NCBI GenBank assembly: GCA_003240755.1
Contig: QFNF01000010.1
Coordinates: 62,001 to 126,000, forward strand
Source of the DNA: Sphingomonas hengshuiensis
GTDB lineage: Bacteria > Pseudomonadota > Alphaproteobacteria > Sphingomonadales > Sphingomonadaceae
DNA: 64,000 bases
Reading direction: 5' to 3'
The notes below the pieces were generated by a model, which was not told the DNA's origin, ran no database searches, and worked only from the letters and a program-made list of their open reading frames with translations. Both the position numbers and the translations under genes were made by a program. This document shows, piece by piece, positions 42,392-51,358 of this stretch. Each line of letters begins with the position of its first letter. The stretch's first letter is position 1.

Positions 42392-42634
42392 TCACTGCCC
42401 GGTCGCGGCACGGCCGATCCTGTACGGTCCCGATCGCGTCGCCAGCCGTTCCCCCTTCCAACTGATCCGCACCAGCCCCTCGCGGACCAATCTGTCGACC
42501 GCCGCGTGGACGGAGGGCATCGCACCGCGCCAATCCTCCGGCGATAGCGCGCGTGCCACCTCGCTCGGGCAGATCGTCGCGTCCGCTGCGCGACGCGCGA
42601 GGAGGGACAGTGTCGCGGCCCGTGGATCGGTCAT
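42392..42634 (-). CDS. DUF3253-type small protein
   Basis: An 80-residue protein that looks like a winged-helix DUF3253 domain: TLSLLARRAADATICPSEVA, then ALSPEDWRGAMPSVHAAVDR, then LVREGLVRISWKGERL. The R-x-G-L-V-x-I-x-x-K-G region resembles the wing of DNA-binding folds, but no function is established. ATG 42634 starts the domain directly; the longer frame upstream adds unconserved-looking sequence. It is convergent with the GH20 gene (94-bp gap) and divergent from the cupin gene at 42907, with 272 bp in between in which I see nothing. Confidence 0.7.
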   Translation of the reverse strand: MTDPRAATLSLLARRAADATICPSEVARALSPEDWRGAMPSVHAAVDRLVREGLVRISWKGERLATRSGPYRIGRAATGQ

Positions 42635-42906
42635 CGGTGTCCTGTCGGCCCGGCACGCTCCGGCGTCAACGGCGTCGCGCCGCGGCGCCTGCATGCGCAA
42701 GGCGGACGACCGGTCGCTTCCCGAGGGCATGGTGCGGAACGAGGTGAAAGGCAATTCACTTGGCGGCGCGATGCGGATGACGGCAAGGCCCGGTGGCCCG
42801 GGCGACTATGATCCGCTGACTTTCCCTGCCGGCACCGACCGGCGCGCATTGCAGGCATCCGTCCCGGCATCAGGACGTCATCACCCATGATACGGGAGCA
42901 TATGCC

Positions 42907-43377
42907 ATGAGTTCCACGACCCTCACCCGCCTCGCGCTCATCGGCGCGGCGTCGCTCGGGCTGTTCGCCGCGCTGGCGACGCCCGCCGCTGCCCAGACTC
43001 CGCCGCCGGGCGGCCCGATCCATGCCTTTCGCCTCTATACCGGACCCGACGGCAACTCGCATGTCGAGGAAGGGATCGTGCAGCAAGGCCCGCGCACGGC
43101 GGTGGAGACGATCCATTTCAAGACCACCGCGCCGCATTCCAGCTTCGACTGGCACAATGATCCCGAACCGCAATATGTGCTGACGCTGACCGGCACGCTG
43201 CTGTTCTCTACGAAGACCGGCGAGCATTTCACCCTGCGCCCCGGCGATGTGCTGGTGGCCGAGGATCATACCGGCACCGGCCATGACTGGCACATGCAGG
43301 GCGATGCGCCGTGGACGCGCGCCTATGTCGTGTTCGCCAAGGACGCCAGGCCGGTGTTCGTCAAGGCGGCGCGGTAG
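42907..43377 (+). CDS. Secreted cupin-domain protein
   Basis: A 156-residue protein with a signal peptide (residues 1-30, ATPAAAQ) and one cupin barrel. The first motif, GTLLFSTKTGEHFTLRPGD, and the second, DHTGTGHDWHMQGDAPWTRA, are recognisable; potential metal ligands are the His residues in SSFDWHNDPEPQY and GHDWH. Periplasmic single cupins of this sort have varied or no catalysis, and the substrate is unknown. It stands alone: a 19-bp stem-loop follows its stop and separates it from the convergent efflux operon. Confidence 0.85.
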   Translation: MSSTTLTRLALIGAASLGLFAALATPAAAQTPPPGGPIHAFRLYTGPDGNSHVEEGIVQQGPRTAVETIHFKTTAPHSSFDWHNDPEPQYVLTLTGTLLFSTKTGEHFTLRPGDVLVAEDHTGTGHDWHMQGDAPWTRAYVVFAKDARPVFVKAAR

Positions 43378-43379
43378 AC

Positions 43380-43422
43380 CGAAACGCTCCGGGGACGTGG
43401 CGTACGTCCCCGGAGCGTTTCG
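43380..43422. terminator. Strong bidirectional stem-loop
   Basis: A 19-bp perfect stem (43380-43398 with 43404-43422; it starts CGAAACGCTCC) and a 5-base loop lie between the cupin stop (43377) and the convergent NodT-type gene end (43435). The stem begins with GAAA and ends with TTTC, so it gives a short T-run in both directions. Confidence 0.8.
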
Positions 43423-43434
43423 CTGCCGGCGGGG

Positions 43435-44823
43435 TCAGCCCTGCGCCGGCAGCCCGCCGCCCAGCGCGCGCGCCAGCGCCACGCCCGCCTGCAGCCGCCG
43501 GACCGACAATTCGATCGCCGACTGGCGGACGCGCAGCGCCGCCGATTGCGCGGTCGCCACGTCGAGATAGGTGACGGCGCCCTTCACATAGCGGTCGAGC
43601 GCCAGCGCATCGACCGTCTCCGCCTCGTCCGCCGCGCGGCGCTCGGCCGCGCCCGCCTCGGCCAACTGGCGTTCGGCGGCCAGTGCGTCCTCGACCTCGC
43701 GACAGGCGTCGAGGACGGTGGCGCGATAGTCGGCGGCGGTGCGGTTCCATTCCGCCGTCGCCCGCGCGACCCCCGCGCGGCGGCGACCGCCGTCGAACAG
43801 GTTGAGCACCGCCGCCGGGCCGATCGACCAGAACAGGTTCGACGCGCGCAGCAGCCGCGCGATCCCGCCACTCTGCAACCCCGCCTGCGCGTCGAGCGCC
43901 ACGTCGGGGAAGAAGGCGGTGCGCGCCAGCCCGACCCGGGCGTTGGCGGCGGCCATGCGGCGCTCGGCGGCGGCGACGTCGGGCCTGCTCGCCAGCATCG
44001 CGGCGGGGGTGCCGGGAGCGAGCGTCGGCATCCGCACGGGCAGGCTGCCGACCGGCAGCGTGAAGGCGGAGGCGGATGCGCCGACCAGTGCGGCGACGGC
44101 GTGTTCGGCGACCGCGCGATCGAGCCGCGCCTGGGCGAGGAGCGCGCGCGCCTCCTCCAGTTGCGTGCCCGCCCGTCCGGTATCCAGCCCCGAGGCGATG
44201 CCGCCCTCGTGCCGCCGCTGAGTCAGCCCGTCGGCGCGGGTGAACGCATCGACGGTGCGCGACAGCAGCGCGATCCGTTCATCCTGCCCGCGCAGCACCA
44301 GATAGGTGTCGGCGAGCATCGCCTGAAGCGACAGGCGCACCGCCGCCACATCCTCGGCGCCGGCGCTCGCCTCTGCGCGCCCGGCGGCGACCCCGGCGCG
44401 CACCCGGCCCCATAGATCGGGATGATAGGACAGCGCCGCACCGAGCGAGTCATCGGCGTAGCGCAGCGGGAACGGCCCGCGCATCGGCCGCCCGTCGGAC
44501 AGACGGTTCTCCATCGTCCGCGCGGTGGCGTCGATCGTCGGCGCGCGCGCCGCTTTCGCTTCGGCGAGCGACGCGCGCGCGGCGTCGTAGCGCGCCAGCG
44601 CCTCGGCCAGCCGGGGATTGGCGGGGATCCGCGCCTCCAGCGAATCGAGCGCGGGATCGCCGAACCCCGTCCACCAGTCGACCGGCACCGCCGTCGCGGG
44701 CGAGGGGGCGGCGGAGGCTTCGCGGAACGCCGGGGGCGTCTCGATCCGGGGCGGGTGATAGGCGGGCATCGCGCTGCATCCGGCAAGGCTCGACAGCAGC
44801 GCGGCGATAAGGACGGGGCGCAT
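43435..44823 (-). CDS. NodT-type outer-membrane efflux lipoprotein
   Basis: A 462-residue outer-membrane channel of the RND/NodT family. The N-terminus IAALLSSLAGCSAMPAYHPP contains a lipobox (LAGC, Cys16), so the mature protein is lipid-anchored. The two TolC-like repeats are visible: YDAARASLAEAKAARAPTID and ARLDRAVAEHAVAAL-type helices, then WSIGPAAVLNLFDGGRRRAG, typical of the class. It is the last gene of the pump operon, 3 bp after the adaptor gene. With the adaptor and permease it gives a complete tripartite pump. Confidence 0.93.
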   Translation of the reverse strand: MRPVLIAALLSSLAGCSAMPAYHPPRIETPPAFREASAAPSPATAVPVDWWTGFGDPALDSLEARIPANPRLAEALARYDAARASLAEAKAARAPTIDATARTMENRLSDGRPMRGPFPLRYADDSLGAALSYHPDLWGRVRAGVAAGRAEASAGAEDVAAVRLSLQAMLADTYLVLRGQDERIALLSRTVDAFTRADGLTQRRHEGGIASGLDTGRAGTQLEEARALLAQARLDRAVAEHAVAALVGASASAFTLPVGSLPVRMPTLAPGTPAAMLASRPDVAAAERRMAAANARVGLARTAFFPDVALDAQAGLQSGGIARLLRASNLFWSIGPAAVLNLFDGGRRRAGVARATAEWNRTAADYRATVLDACREVEDALAAERQLAEAGAAERRAADEAETVDALALDRYVKGAVTYLDVATAQSAALRVRQSAIELSVRRLQAGVALARALGGGLPAQG

Positions 44824-44826
44824 CGG

Positions 44827-45987
44827 TCAGGCCCGCCCCCCGGCGATCCGCACGAGCTGGCCGTCGCTCAGCGAATCGGGCGGATTGTCGATGATGCGCT
44901 CGCCCGCGGTCACGCCGGTGGCGAGGGTCAGCGTCTTGCCGTCGTCCTGCGCCACGGTGACGGGGTGCATATGGACATGATGCGCTGCGTCGACCGTGGC
45001 GACCATCAGCCCCTTGTCGTGGAACATCGCCGCGCTGGCGGGAATGCGGATGCCGCCGACGCCGGGCAGGTGAAAGGTGATGCGGGCATAGCCGCCCGGC
45101 TTCAGCGCGTGCGCGCCATTGCCGGCGACAAGCTGTACCTGCATCGTGCCCGACGCGCCGACGATCGCGTCGGCGGTGCCCTGCACCCGGGCGGCGAAGG
45201 TCCGCCCCGGATATTCGGGCACCGCCAGCGTGGCGTTCAGCCCCGCGCGCATCGCCGCCGAATAGCTTTGCGGGACGGCGACATAGACGCGCATCCGCTC
45301 CGCATCGACCATGGTGAACAGCGGCTGCGGCTGCACCGCGCCGGGGCCGACCAGATCGCCGACATCGGCGGTACGCTGGGTGATCGTGCCGGCGAAGGGC
45401 GCGCGGATCGTCGCGAACCGCTTCTGCGCCGCCAGCCGGCCCAGTTCGGCGGCGGCCGCCTCGACCGCCGCCTGCTTGACCGCGAGGTCGCCGGCCTTTT
45501 CCGCCGCCTCCTGCTTCGACACCGAATCCGATGCCAGCAGGTCGCGCCAGCGCGCGGCGGTGTCGCGCGCCAGCCCCATCGCCGCGCGCGCGCTGGCAAG
45601 GTCGGCGCGGGCGCGGGCGATCGACTGGTCGAGTTCGGGGGTGTCGATCACCCCCAGCGCCGCGCCGGCGGGCACCTGCGCGCCGATATCGCGATACCAG
45701 GCGCGGACATAGCCGGGCACGCGGGCATAGAGGTGCGCGGTTTCCCACGCCGCCGTATTGCCGGTCAGGGTGAGCTCGGCGCCCGCCGGCGCCTGCTCGA
45801 CCGCGACCAGCCGGACGGCGGGGACCGATTCGTCCTGCGAGAAGCGGCGCGCGACATCGCCGTCGTGGGAGCGCGCCATCACGCCGATGGCGACGCCCCC
45901 GGCCGCGACCAGCGCGGCGGCGATGCCGGCGGCCTTCAGTCCGCGCGGCGCGCGCGCGCCGTCGACGGGGGGCAGATCGTCATGCAT
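44827..45987 (-). CDS. RND efflux periplasmic adaptor
   Basis: A 386-residue membrane-fusion protein. One N-terminal membrane segment is followed by the barrel-sandwich half WETAHLYARVPGYVRAWYRD near residue 80, an alpha-hairpin (residues 115-180), and the returning half FATIRAPFAGTITQRTADVG near 190. Beta-barrel and membrane-proximal domains then follow (LFTMVDAERMRVYVAVPQ and later IRIPASAAMFHDKGLMVATV). The start overlaps the permease gene by 8 bp and the stop is 3 bp from the NodT gene, so the three are one translational unit. Confidence 0.93.
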   Translation of the reverse strand: MHDDLPPVDGARAPRGLKAAGIAAALVAAGGVAIGVMARSHDGDVARRFSQDESVPAVRLVAVEQAPAGAELTLTGNTAAWETAHLYARVPGYVRAWYRDIGAQVPAGAALGVIDTPELDQSIARARADLASARAAMGLARDTAARWRDLLASDSVSKQEAAEKAGDLAVKQAAVEAAAAELGRLAAQKRFATIRAPFAGTITQRTADVGDLVGPGAVQPQPLFTMVDAERMRVYVAVPQSYSAAMRAGLNATLAVPEYPGRTFAARVQGTADAIVGASGTMQVQLVAGNGAHALKPGGYARITFHLPGVGGIRIPASAAMFHDKGLMVATVDAAHHVHMHPVTVAQDDGKTLTLATGVTAGERIIDNPPDSLSDGQLVRIAGGRA

Positions 45988-48900
45988 GAACCGGGTCTCC
46001 TGAAATCATGTCGTTGGAAGGGCGGGCGGCGGCGGCGCGACGCCCATGGACAATGGCGAACAGCACCGGCACCAGCACCAGCGTCGCGATCGTCGCACAG
46101 ATCAGCCCGCCGATGACCGCGCGGCCGAGCGGTGCGTTCTGTTCGCCGCCCTCGCCCAGCGCGAGCGCCATCGGCCCCATGCCGATAATCATCGCCAGCG
46201 CGGTCATCATCACCGGGCGGAAGCGCGTCGCCCCGGCCTCCATCGCCGCGCGGATCGCATCGCCGGTCGCCGCCAGCCGTTCGCGGGCGAAGGTGACGAT
46301 CAGCACGCTGTTGGCGGTGGCGACGCCCATGCACATGATCGCGCCGGTCAGCGCCGGGACCGAGAGCGGCGTATGCGTCAGGAACAGCATCCACACGATC
46401 CCGGCCAGCGCGGCGGGCAGCGCCGCGACGATCACCGCCGGGTCGGTCCACGACTGGAAGTTGACGACGATCAGCAGGTAGATCAGCAGCCACGCCCCGG
46501 CGAGGCCGACGATCAGCCCGACGAACGCGATGTTCATCGTCTCCACCTGGCCGCGCAGATGCACTTCGGCGCCCTTGGGCCGATGCGCCTCGGTCGCCTT
46601 CAGCACCGCCGTGATGTCGGCGGCGACCGCGCCCAGATCGCGGCCCTGCGTCGCGGCATAGATGTCGAGCGCGGGCTTCACCGCATAATGCGACACCACG
46701 GTCGGCGACGCTTCGCGCGTCAGCGCGCCGAGGCCGCCGAGGATTGCATAGTCGCCGGCATGCGCGCCGGTGATCGGCAGGCCGCGCACCCCCTCCATCG
46801 TGTCGGCGCGATATTGCGGCGTCTGCACGACGATCGGATAGGACACGCCGTTCTTGGGGTTGAGCCAGAAGGACGGCGCGATCTGCGCGCTGCCGGCAAG
46901 GTTGACCGTCAGGCTGCGCGTCACGTCGTTCTCGGTGATGCCGGTGCGCGCCGCGAGGTCGCGGTCGACCGTCATCGCCAGTTCGGGATAGGCGTCGGAC
47001 TGTTGCAGCCGCACGTCGGCGATGCCCGGAACATGGGTCAGCCGGCTCACCAGCTCGCGGGCATAGGCGGCGTTGCCCTTTTCATCCGGCCCCGTGACCA
47101 TCACGTCGATCGGCGAGGGCGCGCCGAAGTTCAGGATCTGGCTGACGATATCGGCGGGCAGGAAGGCGAAGCTCGACCCCGGAAACGCATCGGGCAGCTC
47201 GCGGCGCAGGGTGCGGACCAGCGCGGCGGTCGGGCCGTGATCTTCCTTCAGCGTGACGAGGATGTCGCCGTCCTGCGGCCCGGTGGTGCCGGTGTTGGAA
47301 TAGGCCTTGTTCACGCCGCTGACCGGCATGCCGATATTGTCGACGATCGACCCCAGCTCGTCCGGTGGTACGACCTGGCGGATATGGTCCTCGATCCGGT
47401 CGAACAGCGCGGCGGTGCCGTCGAGCCGGGTGCCGACCGGCGCGCGGACATGGAGGCTGATCTGACCCGTATCGATCGCCGGAAAGAAATCGCGGCCCAG
47501 CAGCGGCACGAGCACGAACGACAGCAGCACCACCGCGACGAAGCCGGGCACGAAGCGCCGCCGGTTGGCGATCGCCGCCGCGAGGATGCGGACATAGACC
47601 GCGCGGATCGCCTCGAACCGCCGCTCGAACCCGTGCTGGAACGCGCGCAGCGGGTTGCGCGTGGCCGGCCGCCCGGCGGCGGCGTCGTGCGTCGCCATCA
47701 CCTCGGCGGTGTGCGGCCCGGCATGGGCGCGCAGCAGGAAATTGGCCAGCGTCGGCACGAAGGTGCGCGACAGCACGAACGAGGCGATCATCGCGAACAC
47801 CACCGCCTTGGCCATCGGCGCGAACAGGAAGCCGGCGATGCCCGGCAGAAAGAACATCGGCACGAAGGCGAGGCAGATGCACAGCAGCGAGACGAAGGCG
47901 GGCTGCACGATCTGCTGCGCGCCGTCGAGGATCGCGGCCTGCACCGGCTTGCCCTGCTCGAGATGCCAGTTGATGTTCTCGATCGTCACCGTCGCATCGT
48001 CGACGAGGATGCCGACCGCCAGTGCGAGGCCGCCCAGCGTCATCACGTTCAGCGTCTCGCCCGCGACGCCGAGCGCCGCCACCGCCGCGAGGATCGCCAG
48101 CGGGATCGAGGCGGCGATGATGACGGTCGACCGCCACGATCCGAGGAACAGCAGGATCATCAGCGAGGTCAGCGCGGCGGCGATCGCACCTTCGCGCACC
48201 ACCCCCGACACCGCCGCCTTCACGAACAGCGACTGGTCCGACAGGGTGGCGATCGACAGGCCGGCGGGCAGCGTCTCGCGCAGGCCGGGCAGCAGCGCCT
48301 TCACCTGATCGACGATCGCGACGGTGGAGGCGGAGCCGCTCTTGAGGATGGTCATCAGCACCGAGCGGTGCCCGTCGACGCGCACCACGTTGCGCTGCGG
48401 CGGCGATCCGTCGTGGACATGCGCCACGTCGCGCATATAGACGGTCGCGCCGTCCACCACGCGGATCGGCAGGTCGTTGAGCTGCTCGATCGCCTCGGGG
48501 CTGTTGTTCAGCCGCACGGTATATTCGAACTGGCCGATGACGGCGGTGCCCGACGGAATGATCTGGTTCTGCGCGGCCAGCGCCTGGCCGACATCGGCCG
48601 CCGACAGGCGGTGCGCGCGCAGCGCCTCGGGATCGAGGTCGATCTGGATCTGCCGCTCGCGCCCGCCATAGGGCGACGGGATCGCCGCGCCGCCGACCGA
48701 TGCCAGTGTCGGCCGGATGCTGTTCTGCCCCAGGTCGAAGATCTTCTGTTCGGGCAGGCTGTGCGACGACAGCGCGAGCTGGAGGATCGGCACGGTCGAG
48801 GCGCTGTAGTTCAGCACCAGCGGCGGGGTGATCCCCGGCGGCATCTGCTTCAGCACGGTCTGCGACGCCGCCGTCACCTGCGCGCTGGCGGTGCGGATAT

Positions 48901-49204
48901 CGACATTGGGCCGGAAATAGATCTTCACGATGCCGGTGCCAGCCTGCGACTGGCTTTCGATATGGTCGATATCGTTGACCGTCGTCGACAGCGCGCGTTC
49001 GTAATAATAGACGACGCGCCCCGCCATGTCGCGCGCGGGCAGCCCCTTGTAGGTCCATACCGCCGCGATCACCGGGATGCGGATGTCGGGAAAGATGTCG
49101 GTCGGCGTGCGCATCCACGCGGTGACGCCGCCGACGACGATCAGGATCGCCATCACGACGAAGGTATAGGGCTTGTGCAGCGCAAGCTTGACGATCTGGA
49201 GCAT
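45980..49204 (-). CDS. RND efflux permease
   Basis: A 1074-residue proton-driven inner-membrane exporter of the RND superfamily. Membrane segment 1 is at residues 10-28 (KPYTFVVMAILIVVGGVTAW). The porter domain shows PDIRIPVIAAVWTYKGLPAR. Segments 2-6 come near residues 335-480, with the proton-relay Asp pair in VGILVDDATVTIENI, and the second half repeats the plan (FVGLIVGLAGAWLLIYLLIV, then LTGAIMCMGVATANSVLIVT). Substrates cannot be assigned; the sequence lacks the Met-rich clusters of copper pumps. It is transcribed first in the pump operon, 113 bp after the histidine kinase gene on the same strand. Confidence 0.95.
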   Translation of the reverse strand: MLQIVKLALHKPYTFVVMAILIVVGGVTAWMRTPTDIFPDIRIPVIAAVWTYKGLPARDMAGRVVYYYERALSTTVNDIDHIESQSQAGTGIVKIYFRPNVDIRTASAQVTAASQTVLKQMPPGITPPLVLNYSASTVPILQLALSSHSLPEQKIFDLGQNSIRPTLASVGGAAIPSPYGGRERQIQIDLDPEALRAHRLSAADVGQALAAQNQIIPSGTAVIGQFEYTVRLNNSPEAIEQLNDLPIRVVDGATVYMRDVAHVHDGSPPQRNVVRVDGHRSVLMTILKSGSASTVAIVDQVKALLPGLRETLPAGLSIATLSDQSLFVKAAVSGVVREGAIAAALTSLMILLFLGSWRSTVIIAASIPLAILAAVAALGVAGETLNVMTLGGLALAVGILVDDATVTIENINWHLEQGKPVQAAILDGAQQIVQPAFVSLLCICLAFVPMFFLPGIAGFLFAPMAKAVVFAMIASFVLSRTFVPTLANFLLRAHAGPHTAEVMATHDAAAGRPATRNPLRAFQHGFERRFEAIRAVYVRILAAAIANRRRFVPGFVAVVLLSFVLVPLLGRDFFPAIDTGQISLHVRAPVGTRLDGTAALFDRIEDHIRQVVPPDELGSIVDNIGMPVSGVNKAYSNTGTTGPQDGDILVTLKEDHGPTAALVRTLRRELPDAFPGSSFAFLPADIVSQILNFGAPSPIDVMVTGPDEKGNAAYARELVSRLTHVPGIADVRLQQSDAYPELAMTVDRDLAARTGITENDVTRSLTVNLAGSAQIAPSFWLNPKNGVSYPIVVQTPQYRADTMEGVRGLPITGAHAGDYAILGGLGALTREASPTVVSHYAVKPALDIYAATQGRDLGAVAADITAVLKATEAHRPKGAEVHLRGQVETMNIAFVGLIVGLAGAWLLIYLLIVVNFQSWTDPAVIVAALPAALAGIVWMLFLTHTPLSVPALTGAIMCMGVATANSVLIVTFARERLAATGDAIRAAMEAGATRFRPVMMTALAMIIGMGPMALALGEGGEQNAPLGRAVIGGLICATIATLVLVPVLFAIVHGRRAAAARPSNDMISGDPVHA

Positions 49205-49317
49205 GGCGATCCGGTCTGACGTTGAACGGTGGATGCGGCGGTGGGGAGGTCCCGGCGTCCTGCGATCCTTGTCCCTGCCATGCGGCCCGCGGGGCCATGC
49301 GCCAAGTTAAATGAAAT

Positions 49318-50682
49318 TCAGCTACGATCGCCGGGCGCGGGCGGGGGCGCGGTGAGCCGGACGGTCAGCCCGGGATCATTGTCCTCGAAGGCGAGGGTCA
49401 TGCCGTGGAGCTGCAGGATCGCCGAGCTGAGCGCGAGGCCCAGCCCCGATCCCGGCGTGTCCCCCGCGTCGCGGCCCCGCCAGAATCGCTGGACGACGAG
49501 GGTGCGTTCCTCGGGCGGAATGCCGGGGCCGTCGTCGCGGATGGTGACGGTCATCCGTCCGTCCCGGTCGGTCGCGGCGACGGACACGCGGCGGCGCGCG
49601 AACTTGATCGCATTGTCGATCAGGTTGCTCAGCGCCTCGAACAGCAACCCCGGATCGGCATCGATCGCGCCCGGAGCGTCGGTTGCCAGCGTCAGCGCGA
49701 TGCCATGGTCCTCCGCCAGCGGATCATAGAGCGCGACGACCTCCGCCAGCAGCGGCCCCATCGCCACCGGGCGGAAATGGGCGCGCCGCGCCCCGGCCTC
49801 GATCTCGGAGATGCGCAGCAGCGCATTGAACCGGTCGAGCGTCATGGCCAGATCGCCCTGCGCGGCGTCGAGCAGCGCCGCCAGCGGCGGCGGGAGCGCG
49901 GGATCGATCCGCACCCGGTGCAGTTGCGATCGTACCCGGGTGAGCGGCGTGCGCAGGTCGTGGGCGATGGCGTCGGTGACGCCCTTCACCTCACCCATCA
50001 GCCGCTCGACATGGCCGATCATGCCGTTGACCGTCCGCGCGAACTGGTCCAGCTCGTCGCGCGACCCGGTGTCGGGCATCCGCACGTCGAGCCGCCCGGC
50101 GGCGATCTTGTGCGCGGTGTCGTTGAGGTCGCGGATGCGCCGGAGCGGCCGGCGGCTGAACAGCGCGGCGGCGATCGTCACGCCGATCAGCGTCATGACC
50201 CCGCCCGCGAGCAGGATCAGCAGCAGCCGCCGACGCAGGTCCGCGACCAGCGCGACATCGCGCCCGACCAGCAGCGTCTCGCCCGATCGCGTCTGGAAAC
50301 GGATCACGCGGATGGCGGTATGGTGATCGGGCAGCGTGATGGTGGCGGGCCGGAAGCCGAGATCGGCGGGCAGTTCGGGGATGTTGCCCGATATCCGCTC
50401 GCCGCCGCGCGCGAACAGCCCGCCGAACGCCGTTCCGGCCGCCGCCCCCTCGATATCCGCGTCGATCAGCGCGGGCAGGCCGGCGGCCGGCGCGGCAAGC
50501 CAGCGCGCGGCGCGGGCGTGGATCAGCCGGTCGCTGCGCGCGGTCAATTCGTGGCTGGTCAGCACATAGACGAGGACCAGCAGCGCGACGATCCCGCCCA
50601 GCGCGATCCCGCCGAGGATCACGGTCGATCGGAACGCGCTGGTCGAACGGATGTCGCGCCAGCGCAGATGCTCAGGGCGCAT
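49318..50682 (-). CDS. Sensor histidine kinase
   Basis: A 454-residue membrane kinase. It has two membrane segments (TVILGGIALGGIVALLVLVY at 20-39 and LILLAGGVMTLIGVTIAAAL near 155-174) around a periplasmic sensor of about 110 residues, then a HAMP linker. The phosphorylated His241 is in DAIAHDLRTPLTRV, and the ATPase domain contains NLIDNAIKFA, DDGPGIPPEER and GSGLGLALS. The first 11 bp overlap the response-regulator gene. Since the pump operon lies directly downstream on the same strand, the pair probably senses an envelope or drug/metal stress and controls the pump. Confidence 0.95.
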   Translation of the reverse strand: MRPEHLRWRDIRSTSAFRSTVILGGIALGGIVALLVLVYVLTSHELTARSDRLIHARAARWLAAPAAGLPALIDADIEGAAAGTAFGGLFARGGERISGNIPELPADLGFRPATITLPDHHTAIRVIRFQTRSGETLLVGRDVALVADLRRRLLLILLAGGVMTLIGVTIAAALFSRRPLRRIRDLNDTAHKIAAGRLDVRMPDTGSRDELDQFARTVNGMIGHVERLMGEVKGVTDAIAHDLRTPLTRVRSQLHRVRIDPALPPPLAALLDAAQGDLAMTLDRFNALLRISEIEAGARRAHFRPVAMGPLLAEVVALYDPLAEDHGIALTLATDAPGAIDADPGLLFEALSNLIDNAIKFARRRVSVAATDRDGRMTVTIRDDGPGIPPEERTLVVQRFWRGRDAGDTPGSGLGLALSSAILQLHGMTLAFEDNDPGLTVRLTAPPPAPGDRS

Positions 50683-51349
50683 CGAGCCGATAGCCCTCGC
50701 TCTTGACCGTGGTGATGAACGCCGGATGCTCGGGGCGCTCGATCTTGCGCCGCAGCCGCGCGATATGGACGTTGATGAGGTTGGCGCCGGGGTCGAAGAA
50801 ATAGCCCCAGACCTGTTCGAAGATCATCCGCCGGCTGACCGTCTGCCCGGCGTTGCGCGCGAGGAAGGCGAGCAGGCGGAATTCCATGTGCAGCAGCCGC
50901 ACCGGCTCGCCCGCGACGGTCACGCGACGCTCGATCAGGTCGATCGCGAGGTCGCCGACGCGGATCATGCTGTGCTGGGTCGCGGGCAGGGCGCGGCGCA
51001 GCATCACTTCGACCCGCGCCGCCATCTCGTCGGGGGCGAAGGGCTTGACCAGATAGTCGTCGCCGCCGGCGCGCAGCCCGGCGATGCGCTCGTCGATGTC
51101 GCTCAGCGCGCTTATCATCAGCACCGGCGTCGTGACGCCGCGACTGCGCAGCTCGGACACGACCTCCAGCCCGTCCAGTCCCGGCAGCATCCGGTCGAGC
51201 GTGATCGCATCGAACGGCTCGCGACAGGCGCGGCCCAGCCCCTCGCGACCATCGCCGACCGCGACCGGATCGTGGCCGCATGCGGCGAGCTGCACGGTGA
51301 TCTCCTCGACCGTGCTGGGATCGTCCTCGATGACCAGGATGCGCGCCAT
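50672..51349 (-). CDS. OmpR/PhoB-family response regulator
   Basis: A 225-residue two-component regulator. In the receiver domain Asp52 (TLDRMLPGLDG) is the phosphorylation site, with acidic Asp9/Asp10 and Lys near residue 102 (LVKPFAP). The C-terminal winged helix of the OmpR type follows from about 125 (LLHMEFRLLAFLARNAGQTV, then INVHIARLRRKIERPEHPAF). It lies 9 bp downstream of the beta-propeller gene and overlaps the kinase gene by 11 bp, so the three are probably one transcript. DNA targets are not evident, but the RND operon is the natural candidate. Confidence 0.95.
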   Translation of the reverse strand: MARILVIEDDPSTVEEITVQLAACGHDPVAVGDGREGLGRACREPFDAITLDRMLPGLDGLEVVSELRSRGVTTPVLMISALSDIDERIAGLRAGGDDYLVKPFAPDEMAARVEVMLRRALPATQHSMIRVGDLAIDLIERRVTVAGEPVRLLHMEFRLLAFLARNAGQTVSRRMIFEQVWGYFFDPGANLINVHIARLRRKIERPEHPAFITTVKSEGYRLDAP

Positions 51350-51358
51350 GGCCGAACG

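Noticed and set aside
43435..49204. Heavy-metal (CusA/CzcA-like) identity for the RND pump
   Set aside because: No Met-rich or His-rich metal motifs were seen, so the substrate class is left open.
46046..49219. Open frame of more than 1000 codons antisense to the RND permease gene
   Set aside because: Same GC effect; low-complexity Arg/Asp/His composition and no motifs, against a complete RND protein on the other strand.
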